Positions 50,798 through 62,902 of a stretch of 64,000 nt of DNA are shown piece by piece. Source of the stretch: Rutpela maculata (lineage: Eukaryota; Arthropoda; Insecta; Coleoptera; Cerambycidae). The first letter of the stretch is position 1; each line of letters begins with the position of its first letter. Location of the stretch: NCBI GenBank assembly GCA_936432065.2, contig OW386294.2, positions 45,088,842 to 45,152,841 on the forward strand, read 5' to 3'. The notes under the pieces were generated by a model. The model saw nothing but the letters and a program-made list of their open reading frames with translations, was not told where the DNA came from and did no database searches. The translations under genes and the position numbers were made by a program.

Positions 50798-53700
50798 ATA
50801 AATTTTCGTTCGGTTTCATCAAACCCATTCTAATTTCTTCAAACCCATGCTAAATTGCTCAAACCTCAGATAAATTTTCAAACCTCACATAAATTTTCGT
50901 TCGGTTTCATCAAACCCATTCTAATTTCTTCAAACCCATGCTAAATTGCTCAAACCTCACATAAATTTTCGTTCGGATTCATCAAACCCATCCTAATTTC
51001 GTCAAACCCATGCTAAATATGTCAAACCTCACATAAATTTTTAAACCACATAAATTTTCGTTCGGTTTCATCAAACCCATCCTAATTTCTTCAAACCCAT
51101 GCTAAATTGCTCAAACCTCACATAAATTTTCAAACCACATAAATTTTCGTTCGGTTTCATCAAACCCATCCTAATTTCTTCAAACCCATGCTAAATTGCT
51201 CAAACCTCAGGTAAATTTTCAAACCACATAAATTTTCGTTCGGTTTCATCAAACCCATCCTAATTTCGTCAAACCCATGCTAAATATGTCAAACCTCACA
51301 TAAATTTTCAAACCACATAAATTTTCGTTCGGTTTCATCAAACCCATCCTAATTTCTTCAAACCCATGCTAATTTGCTCAAACCTCAGATAAATTTTCAA
51401 ACCTCATAAATTTTCGTTCGGATTCATCAAACCCATCCTAATTTCGTCAAACCCATGCTAATTTTGTCAAACCTCACATAAATTTTCAAACCTCACATAA
51501 ATTTTCGTTCGGTTTCATCAAACCCATCCTAATTTCTTCAAACCCATGCTAAATTGCTCAAACCTCACATAAATTTTCGTTCGGATTCATCAAACCCATC
51601 CTAATTTCGTCAAACCCATGCTAAATATGTCAAACCTCACATAAATTTTCAAACCACATAAATTTTCGTTCGGTTTCATCAAACCCATCCTAATTTCTTC
51701 AAACCCATGCTAAATTGCTCAAACCTCAGATAAATTTTCAAACCACATAAATTTTCGTTCGGTTTCATCAAACCCATCCTAATTTCGTCAAACCCATGCT
51801 AAATATGTCAAACCTCACATAAATTTTCAAACCACATAAATTTTCGTTCGGTTTCATCAAACCCATCCTAATTTCTTCAAACCCATGCTAAATTGCTCAA
51901 ACCTCACATAAATTTTCAAACCACATAAATTTTCGTTCGGTTTCATCAAACCCATCCTAATTTCTTCAAACCCATGCTAAATTGCTCAAACCTCAGATAA
52001 ATTTTCAAACCACATAAATTTTCGTTCGGTTTCATCAAACCCATCCTAATTTCGTCAAACCCATGCTAAATATGTCAAACCTCACATAAATTTTCAAACC
52101 ACATAAATTTTCGTTCGGTTTCATCAAACCCATCCTAATTTCTTCAAACCCATGCTAATTTGCTCAAACCTCAGATAAATTTTCAAACCTCATAAATTTT
52201 CGTTCGGATTCATCAAACCCATCCTAATTTCGTCAAACCCATGCTAAATATGTCAAACCTCACATAAATTTTCAAACCACATAAATTTTCGTTCGGTTTC
52301 ATCAAACCTATCCTAATTTCTTCAAACCCATGCTAAATTGCTCAAACCTCACATAAATTTTCAAACCACATAAATTTTCGTTCGGTTTCATCAAACCCAT
52401 CCTAATTTCTTCAAACCCATGCTAAATTGCTCAAACCTCAGGTAAATTTTCAAACCACATAAATTTTCGTTCGGTTTCATCAAACCCATCCTAATTTCGT
52501 CAAACCCATGCTAAATATGTCAAACCTCACATAAATTTTCAAACCACATAAATTTTCGTTCGGTTTCATCAAACCCATCCTAATTTCTTCAAACCCATGC
52601 TAATTTGCTCAAACCTCAGATAAATTTTCAAACCTCATAAATTTTCGTTCGGATTCATCAAACCCATCCTAATTTCGTCAAACCCATGCTAATTTTGTCA
52701 AACCTCACATAAATTTTCAAACCTCACATAAATTTTCGTTCGGTTTCATCAAACCCATCCTAATTTCTTCAAACCCATGCTAAATTGCTCAAACCTCACA
52801 TAAATTTTCGTTCGGATTCATCAAACCCATCCTAATTTCGTCAAACCCATGCTAAATATGTCAAACCTCACATAAATTTTCAAACCACATAAATTTTCGT
52901 TCGGTTTCATCAAACCCATCCTAATTTCTTCAAACCCATGCTAAATTGCTCAAACCTCAGATAAATTTTCAAACCTCACATAAATTTTCGTTCGGTTTCA
53001 TCAAACCCATCCTAATTTCTTCAAACCCATGCTAAATTGCTCAAACCTCACATAAATTTTCGTTCGGATTCATCAAACCCATCCTAATTTCGTCAAACCC
53101 ATGCTAAATATGTCAAACCTCACATAAATTTTCAAACCACATAAATTTTCGTTCGGTTTCATCAAACCCATCCTAATTTCTTCAAACCCATGCTAAATTG
53201 CTCAAACCTCAGATAAATTTTCAAACCACATAAATTTTCGTTCGGTTTCATCAAACCCATCCTAATTTCGTCAAACCCATGCTAAATATGTCAAACCTCA
53301 CATAAATTTTCAAACCACATAAATTTTCGTTCGGTTTCATCAAACCCATCCTAATTTCTTCAAACCCATGCTAAATTGCTCAAACCTCACATAAATTTTC
53401 AAACCACATAAATTTTCGTTCGGTTTCATCAAACCCATCCTAATTTCTTCAAACCCATGCTAAATTGCTCAAACCTCAGATAAATTTTCAAACCACATAA
53501 ATTTTCGTTCGGTTTCATCAAACCCATCCTAATTTCGTCAAACCCATGCTAAATATGTCAAACCTCACATAAATTTTCAAACCACATAAATTTTCGTTCG
53601 GTTTCATCAAACCCATCCTAATTTCTTCAAACCCATGCTAATTTGCTCAAACCTCAGATAAATTTTCAAACCTCATAAATTTTCGTTCGGATTCATCAAA

Positions 53701-54833
53701 CCCATCCTAATTTCGTCAAACCCATGCTAAATATGTCAAACCTCACATAAATTTTCAAACCACATAAATTTTCGTTCGGTTTCATCAAACCTATCCTAAT
53801 TTCTTCAAACCCATGCTAAATTGCTCAAACCTCACATAAATTTTCAAACCACATAAATTTTCGTTCGGTTTCATCAAACCCATCCTAATTTCTTCAAACC
53901 CATGCTAAATTGCTCAAACCTCAGGTAAATTTTCAAACCACATAAATTTTCGTTCGGTTTCATCAAACCCATCCTAATTTCTTCAAACCCATGCTAAATT
54001 GCTCAAACCTCAGGTAAATTTTCAAACCACATAAATTTTCGTTCGGTTTCATCAAACCCATCCTAATTTCGTCAAACCCATGCTAAATATGTCAAACCTC
54101 ACATAAATTTTCAAACCACATAAATTTTCGTTCGGTTTCATCAAACCCATCCTAATTTCTTCAAACCCATGCTAATTTGCTCAAACCTCAGATAAATTTT
54201 CAAACCTCATAAATTTTCGTTCGGATTCATCAAACCCATCCTAATTTCGTCAAACCCATGCTAATTTTGTCAAACCTCACATAAATTTTCAAACCTCACA
54301 TAAATTTTCGTTCGGTTTCATCAAACCCATCCTAATTTCTTCAAACCCATGCTAAATTGCTCAAACCTCACATAAATTTTCAAACCACATAAATTTTCGT
54401 TCGGTTTCATCAAACCCATCCTAATTTCTTCAAACCCATGCTAAATTGCTCAAACCTCACATAAATTTTCAAACCACATAAATTTTCGTTCGGTTTCATC
54501 AAACCCATCCTAATTTCTTCAAACCCATGCTAAATTGCTCAAACCTCACATAAATTTTAAAACCACATAAATTTTCGTTCGGATTCATCAAACCCATCCT
54601 AATTTCGTCAAACCCATGCTAAATTTGTCAAACCTCACATAAATTTTAAAACCACATAAATTTTCGTTCGGTTTCATCAAACCCATCCTAATTTCTTCAA
54701 ACCCATGCTAATTTGCTCAAACCTCAGATAAATTTTCAAACCTCATAAATTTTCGTTCGGTTTCATCAAACCCATCCTAATTTCGTCAAACCCATGCTAA
54801 ATATGTCAAACCTCACATAAATTTTCAAACCAC
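50798..54833. repeat. HOR block 13, 46 monomers, 4,036 bp
   Basis: Order: 8-5-6-1-7-2-3-4-5-6-9-2-1-9-2-3-6-1-7-2-3-4-5-6-8-5-6-9-2-1-9-2-3-6-1-7-7-2-3-4-1-1-10-11-3-2. The first part matches blocks 9 and 17 (CATTCTAA twice; extra T at 51042). The run 5-6-9-2-1-9-2-3-6-1-7 occurs twice (51497-52458 and 52980-53941, offset 1,483), each with CCTATCC in its type 1. From 52192 the block follows block 11 at offset 9,113. Confidence 0.88.
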
Positions 54834-57800
54834 ATAAATTTTCGTTCGGTTTCATCAAACCCATCCTAATTTCTTCAAACCCATGCTAAATTGCTCAAAC
54901 CTCAGATAAATTTTCAAACCTCACATAAATTTTCGTTCGGTTTCATCAAACCCATCCTAATTTCTTCAAACCCATGCTAAATTGCTCAAACCTCACATAA
55001 ATTTTCGTTCGGATTCATCAAACCCATCCTAATTTCGTCAAACCCATGCTAATTTTGTCAAACCTCACATAAATTTTCAAACCTCACATAAATTTTCGTT
55101 CGGTTTCATCAAACCCATCCTAATTTCTTCAAACCCATGCTAAATTGCTCAAACCTCACATAAATTTTCGTTCGGATTCATCAAACCCATCCTAATTTCG
55201 TCAAACCCATGCTAAATATGTCAAACCTCACATAAATTTTCAAACCACATAAATTTTCGTTCGGTTTCATCAAACCCATCCTAATTTCTTCAAACCCATG
55301 CTAATTTGCTCAAACCTCAGATAAATTTTCAAACCTCATAAATTTTCGTTCGGATTCATCAAACCCATCCTAATTTCGTCAAACCCATGCTAATTTTGTC
55401 AAACCTCACATAAATTTTCAAACCTCACATAAATTTTCGTTCGGTTTCATCAAACCCATCCTAATTTCTTCAAACCCATGCTAAATTGCTCAAACCTCAC
55501 ATAAATTTTCAAACCACATAAATTTTCGTTCGGTTTCATCAAACCCATCCTAATTTCTTCAAACCCATGCTAAATTGCTCAAACCTCACATAAATTTTCA
55601 AACCACATAAATTTTCGTTCGGTTTCATCAAACCCATCCTAATTTCTTCAAACCCATGCTAAATTGCTCAAACCTCAGATAAATTTTCAAACCACATAAA
55701 TTTTCGTTCGGTTTCATCAAACCCATCCTAATTTCGTCAAACCCATGCTAAATATGTCAAACCTCACATAAATTTTCAAACCACATAAATTTTCGTTCGG
55801 TTTCATCAAACCCATCCTAATTTGCTCAAACCTCAGATAAATTTTCAAACCTCATAAATTTTCGTTCGGATTCATCAAACCCATCCTAATTTCGTCAAAC
55901 CCATGCTAATTTTGTCAAACCTCACATAAATTTTCAAACCTCACATAAATTTTCGTTCGGTTTCATCAAACCCATCCTAATTTCTTCAAACCCATGCTAA
56001 ATTGCTCAAACCTCACATAAATTTTCGTTCGGATTCATCAAACCCATCCTAATTTCGTCAAACCCATGCTAAATATGTCAAACCTCACATAAATTTTCAA
56101 ACCACATAAATTTTCGTTCGGTTTCATCAAACCCATCCTAATTTCTTCAAACCCATGCTAAATTGCTCAAACCTCACATAAATTTTCAAACCACATAAAT
56201 TTTCGTTCGGTTTCATCAAACCCATCCTAATTTCTTCAAACCCATGCTAAATTGCTCAAACCTCAGGTAAATTTTCAAACCACATAAATTTTCGTTCGGT
56301 TTCATCAAACCCATCCTAATTTCGTCAAACCCATGCTAAATATGTCAAACCTCACATAAATTTTCAAACCACATAAATTTTCGTTCGGTTTCATCAAACC
56401 CATCCTAATTTCTTCAAACCCATGCTAAATTGCTCAAACCTCACATAAATTTTCAAACCACATAAATTTTCGTTCGGTTTCATCAAACCCATCCTAATTT
56501 CTTCAAACCCATGCTAAATTGCTCAAACCTCACATAAATTTTAAAACCACATAAATTTTCGTTCGGATTCATCAAACCCATCCTAATTTCGCCAAACCCA
56601 TGCTAAATTTGTCAAACCTCACATAAATTTTAAAACCACATAAATTTTCGTTCGGTTTCATCAAACCCATCCTAATTTCTTCAAACCCATGCTAATTTGC
56701 TCAAACCTCAGATAAATTTTCAAACCTCATAAATTTTCGTTCGGTTTCATCAAACCCATCCTAATTTCGTCAAACCCATGCTAAATATGTCAAACCTCAC
56801 ATAAATTTTCAAACCACATAAATTTTCGTTCGGTTTCATCAAACCCATCCTAATTTCTTCAAACCCATGCTAAATTGCTCAAACCTCAGATAAATTTTCA
56901 AACCTCACATAAATTTTCGTTCGGTTTCATCAAACCCATCCTAATTTCTTCAAACCCATGCTAAATTGCTCAAACCTCACATAAATTTTCGTTCGGATTC
57001 ATCAAACCCATCCTAATTTCGTCAAACCCATGCTAATTTTGTCAAACCTCACATAAATTTTCAAACCTCACATAAATTTTCGTTCGGTTTCATCAAACCC
57101 ATCCTAATTTCTTCAAACCCATGCTAAATTGCTCAAACCTCACATAAATTTTCGTTCGGATTCATCAAACCCATCCTAATTTCGTCAAACCCATGCTAAA
57201 TATGTCAAACCTCACATAAATTTTCAAACCACATAAATTTTCGTTCGGTTTCATCAAACCCATCCTAATTTCTTCAAACCCATGCTAATTTGCTCAAACC
57301 TCAGATAAATTTTCAAACCTCATAAATTTTCGTTCGGATTCATCAAACCCATCCTAATTTCGTCAAACCCATGCTAATTTTGTCAAACCTCACATAAATT
57401 TTCAAACCTCACATAAATTTTCGTTCGGTTTCATCAAACCCATCCTAATTTCTTCAAACCCATGCTAAATTGCTCAAACCTCACATAAATTTTCAAACCA
57501 CATAAATTTTCGTTCGGTTTCATCAAACCCATCCTAATTTCTTCAAACCCATGCTAAATTGCTCAAACCTCACATAAATTTTCAAACCACATAAATTTTC
57601 GTTCGGTTTCATCAAACCCATCCTAATTTCTTCAAACCCATGCTAAATTGCTCAAACCTCAGATAAATTTTCAAACCACATAAATTTTCGTTCGGTTTCA
57701 TCAAACCCATCCTAATTTCGTCAAACCCATGCTAAATATGTCAAACCTCACATAAATTTTCAAACCACATAAATTTTCGTTCGGTTTCATCAAACCCATC

Positions 57801-58356
57801 CTAATTTGCTCAAACCTCAGATAAATTTTCAAACCTCATAAATTTTCGTTCGGATTCATCAAACCCATCCTAATTTCGTCAAACCCATGCTAATTTTGTC
57901 AAACCTCACATAAATTTTCAAACCTCACATAAATTTTCGTTCGGTTTCATCAAACCCATCCTAATTTCTTCAAACCCATGCTAAATTGCTCAAACCTCAC
58001 ATAAATTTTCGTTCGGATTCATCAAACCCATCCTAATTTCGTCAAACCCATGCTAAATATGTCAAACCTCACATAAATTTTCAAACCACATAAATTTTCG
58101 TTCGGTTTCATCAAACCCATCCTAATTTCTTCAAACCCATGCTAAATTGCTCAAACCTCACATAAATTTTCAAACCACATAAATTTTCGTTCGGTTTCAT
58201 CAAACCCATCCTAATTTCTTCAAACCCATGCTAAATTGCTCAAACCTCAGGTAAATTTTCAAACCACATAAATTTTCGTTCAGTTTCATCAAACCCATCC
58301 TAATTTCGTCAAACCCATGCTAAATATGTCAAACCTCACATAAATTTTCAAACCAC
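54389..58356. repeat. Perfectly adjacent tandem duplication, 2 x 1,984 bp
   Basis: Copies are 54389-56372 and 56373-58356, each 23 monomers starting 1-10-11-3-2-8-5-4-5-6-3-4 and ending 3d-4-5-6-1-7-2. I saw two substitutions between them: 56592 (T to C) and 58282 (G to A). The junction 2-1-10 is the only out-of-order step. This is the youngest-looking event in the window. Confidence 0.9.
54834..56817. repeat. HOR block 14, 23 monomers, 1,984 bp
   Basis: Order: 8-5-4-5-6-3-4-1-1-9-2-3d-4-5-6-1-7-2-1-10-11-3-2. Its length equals the period of the tandem duplication 54389-56372 / 56373-58356. The 2-1-10-11 order at 56284-56551 occurs nowhere else; 10-11 is otherwise preceded by 1-1. It is therefore the recombination junction. 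T to C at 56592 (CGCC instead of CGTC) is private. Confidence 0.9.
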
Positions 58357-60125
58357 ATAAATTTTCGTTCGGTTTCATCAAACCCATCCTAATTTCTTCA
58401 AACCCATGCTAATTTGCTCAAACCTCAGATAAATTTTCAAACCTCATAAATTTTCGTTCGGATTCATCAAACCCATCCTAATTTCGTCAAACCCATGCTA
58501 ATTTTGTCAAACCTCACATAAATTTTCAAACCTCACATAAATTTTCGTTCGGTTTCATCAAACCCATCCTAATTTCTTCAAACCCATGCTAAATTGCTCA
58601 AACCTCACATAAATTTTCGTTCGGATTCATCAAACCCATCCTAATTTCGTCAAACCCATGCTAAATATGTCAAACCTCACATAAATTTTCAAACCACATA
58701 AATTTTCGTTCGGTTTCATCAAACCCATCCTAATTTCTTCAAACCCATGCTAAATTGCTCAAACCTCAGATAAATTTTCAAACCACATAAATTTTCGTTC
58801 GGTTTCATCAAACCCATCCTAATTTCGTCAAACCCATGCTAAATATGTCAAACCTCACATAAATTTTCAAACCACATAAATTTTCGTTCGGTTTCATCAA
58901 ACCCATCCTAATTTCTTCAAACCCATGCTAAATTGCTCAAACCTCACATAAATTTTCAAACCACATAAATTTTCGTTCGGTTTCATCAAACCCATCCTAA
59001 TTTCTTCAAACCCATGCTAAATTGCTCAAACCTCAGATAAATTTTCAAACCACATAAATTTTCGTTCGGTTTCATCAAACCCATCCTAATTTCGTCAAAC
59101 CCATGCTAAATATGTCAAACCTCACATAAATTTTCAAACCACATAAATTTTCGTTCGGTTTCATCAAACCCATCCTAATTTCTTCAAACCCATGCTAATT
59201 TGCTCAAACCTCAGATAAATTTTCAAACCTCAGATAAATTTTCAAACCTCATAAATTTTCGTTCGGATTCATCAAACCCATCCTAATTTCGTCAAACCCA
59301 TGCTAAATATGTCAAACCTCACATAAATTTTCAAACCACATAAATTTTCGTTCGGTTTCATCAAACCTATCCTAATTTCTTCAAACCCATGCTAAATTGC
59401 TCAAACCTCACATAAATTTTCAAACCACATAAATTTTCGTTCGGTTTCATCAAACCCATCCTAATTTCTTCAAACCCATGCTAAATTGCTCAAACCTCAG
59501 GTAAATTTTCAAACCACATAAATTTTCGTTCGGTTTCATCAAACCCATCCTAATTTCGTCAAACCCATGCTAAATATGTCAAACCTCACATAAATTTTCA
59601 AACCACATAAATTTTCGTTCGGTTTCATCAAACCCATCCTAATTTCTTCAAACCCATGCTAATTTGCTCAAACCTCAGATAAATTTTCAAACCTCATAAA
59701 TTTTCGTTCGGATTCATCAAACCCATCCTAATTTCGTCAAACCCATGCAAATTTTGTCAAACCTCACATAAATTTTCAAACCTCACATAAATTTTCGTTC
59801 GGTTTCATCAAACCCATCCTAATTTCTTCAAACCCATGCTAAATTGCTCAAACCTCACATAAATTTTCGTTCGGATTCATCAAACCCATCCTAATTTCGT
59901 CAAACCCATGCTAAATATGTCAAACCTCACATAAATTTTAAAACCACATAAATTTTCGTTCGGTTTCATCAAACCCATCCTAATTTCTTCAAACCCATGC
60001 TAATTTGCTCAAACCTCAGATAAATTTTCAAACCTCATAAATTTTCGTTCGGTTTCATCAAACCCATCCTAATTTCGTCAAACCCATGCTAAATATGTCA
60101 AACCTCACATAAATTTTCAAACCAC
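56818..60125. repeat. HOR block 15, 38 monomers, 3,308 bp
   Basis: Order: 8-5-4-5-6-3-4-1-1-9-2-3d-4-5-6-1-7-2-3-4-5-6-9-2-1-9-2-3+-6-1-7-2-3-4'-5-12-3-2. The first 18 monomers are the second copy of the 1,984-bp duplication. After 58357 the order resumes the sequence seen in blocks 2 and 7. It includes the 108-bp 3+ monomer (59143-59250) and CCTATCC (T at 59368). G to A at 58282 is private. Confidence 0.88.
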
Positions 60126-62902
60126 ATAAATTTTCGTTCGGTTTCATCAAGCCCATCCTAATTTCTTCAAACCCATGCTAAATTGCTCAAACCTCAGATA
60201 AATTTTCAAACCTCACATAAATTTTCGTTCGGTTTCATCAAACCCATCCTAATTTCTTCAAACCCATGCTAAATTGCTCAAACCTCACATAAATTTTCGT
60301 TCGGATTCATCAAACCCATCCTAATTTCGTCAAACCCATGCTAAATATGTCAAACCTCACATAAATTTTCAAACCACATAAATTTTCGTTCGGTTTCATC
60401 AAACCCATCCTAATTTCTTCAAACCCATGCTAATTTGCTCAAACCTCAGATAAATTTTCAAACCTCATAAATTTTCGTTCGGATTCATCAAACCCATCCT
60501 AATTTCGTCAAACCCATGCTAATTTTGTCAAACCTCACATAAATTTTCAAACCTCACATAAATTTTCGTTCGGTTTCATCAAACCCATCCTAATTTCTTC
60601 AAACCCATGCTAAATTGCTCAAACCTCACATAAATTTTCAAACCACATAAATTTTCGTTCGGTTTCATCAAACCCATCCTAATTTCTTCAAACCCATGCT
60701 AAATTGCTCAAACCTCACATAAATTTTCAAACCACATAAATTTTCGTTCGGTTTCATCAAACCCATCCTAATTTCTTCAAACCCATGCTAAATTGCTCAA
60801 ACCTCACATAAATTTTAAAACCACATAAATTTTCGTTCGGATTCATCAAACCCATCCTAATTTCGTCAAACCCATGCTAAATTTGTCAAACCTCACATAA
60901 ATTTTAAAACCACATAAATTTTCGTTCGGTTTCATCAAACCCATCCTAATTTCTTCAAACCCATGCTAATTTGCTCAAACCTCAGATAAATTTTCAAACC
61001 TCATAAATTTTCGTTCGGTTTCATCAAACCCATCCTAATTTCGTCAAACCCATGCTAAATATGTCAAACCTCACATAAATTTTCAAACCACATAAATTTT
61101 CGTTCGGTTTCATCAAACCCATCCTAATTTCTTCAAACCCATGCTAAATTGCTCAAACCTCAGATAAATTTTCAAACCTCACATAAATTTTCGTTCGGTT
61201 TCATCAAACCCATCCTAATTTCTTCAAACCCATGCTAAATTGCTCAAACCTCACATAAATTTTCGTTCGGATTCATCAAACCCATCCTAATTTCGTCAAA
61301 CCCATGCTAATTTTGTCAAACCTCACATAAATTTTCAAACCTCACATAAATTTTCGTTCGGTTTCATCAAACCCATCCTTATTTCTTCAAACCCATGCTA
61401 AATTGCTCAAACCTCACATAAATTTTCGTTCGGATTCATCAAACCCATCCTAATTTCGTCAAACCCATGCTAAATATGTCAAACCTCACATAAATTTTCA
61501 AACCACATAAATTTTCGTTCGGTTTCATCAAACCCATCCTAATTTCTTCAAACCCATGCTAATTTGCTCAAACCTCAGATAAATTTTCAAACCTCATAAA
61601 TTTTCGTTCGGATTCATCAAACCCATCCTAATTTCGTCAAACCCATGCTAATTTTGTCAAACTTCACATAAATTTTCAAACCTCACATAAATTTTCGTTC
61701 GGTTTCATCAAACCCATCCTAATTTCTTCAAACCCATGCTAAATTGCTCAAACCTCACATAAATTTTCAAACCACATAAATTTTCGTTCGGTTTCATCAA
61801 ACCCATCCTAATTTCTTCAAACCCATGCTAAATTGCTCAAACCTCACATAAATTTTCAAACCACATAAATTTTCGTTCGGTTTCATCAAACCCATCCTAA
61901 TTTCTTCAAACCCATGCTAAATTGCTCAAACCTCAGATAAATTTTCAAACCACATAAATTTTCGTTCGGTTTCATCAAACCCATCCTAATTTCGTCAAAC
62001 CCATGCTAAATATGTCAAACCTCACATAAATTTTCAAACCACATAAATTTTCGTTCGGTTTCATCAAACCCATCCTAATTTCTTCAAACCCATGCTAATT
62101 TGCTCAAACCTCAGATAAATTTTCAAACCTCATAAATTTTCGTTCGGATTCATCAAACCCATCCTAATTTCGTCAAACCCATGCTAATTTTGTCAAACCT
62201 CACATAAATTTTCAAACCTCACATAAATTTTCGTTCGGTTTCATCAAACCCATCCTAATTTCTTCAAACCCATGCTAAATTGCTCAAACCTCACATAAAT
62301 TTTCGTTCGGATTCATCAAACCCATCCTAATTTCGTCAAACCCATGCTAAATATGTCAAACCTCACATAAATTTTAAAATCACATAAATTTTCGTTCGGT
62401 TTCATCAAACCCATCCTAATTTCTTCAAACCCATGCTAATTTGCTCAAACCTCAGATAAATTTTCAAACCTCATAAATTTTCGTTCGGATTCATCAAACC
62501 CATCCTAATTTCGTCAAACCCATGCTAATTTTGTCAAACCTCACATAAATTTTCAAACCTCACATAAATTTTCGTTCGGTTTCATCAAACCCATCCTAAT
62601 TTCTTCAAACCCATGCTAAATTGCTCAAACCTCACATAAATTTTCGTTCGGATTCATCAAACCCATCCTAATTTCGTCAAACCCATGCTAAATATGTCAA
62701 ACCTCACATAAATTTTAAAACCACATAAATTTTGGTTCGGTTTCATCAAACCCATCCTAATTTCTTCAAACCCATGCTAATTTGCTCAAACCTCAGATAA
62801 ATTTTCAAACCTCATAAATTTTCGTTCGGTTTCATCAAACCCATCCAAATTTCGTCAAACCCATGCTAAATATGTCAAACCTCACATAAATTTTCAAACC
62901 AC
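60126..62902. repeat. HOR block 16, 32 monomers, 2,777 bp
   Basis: Order: 8-5-6-3-4-1-1-10-11-3-2-8-5-4-5-6-3-4-1-1-9-2-3-4-5-12-3-4-5-12-3-2. It is block 8 minus exactly three 89-bp monomers (1-7-2 after the opening 8-5-6), starting from the AAGCCC type 8 (G at 60151). It shares CCTTATTT (61380) with block 12. It shares TTTTGGTTCGG (62734) and CATCCAAA (62847) with blocks 8 and 12. C to T at 61663 and at 62380 are private. Confidence 0.88.
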
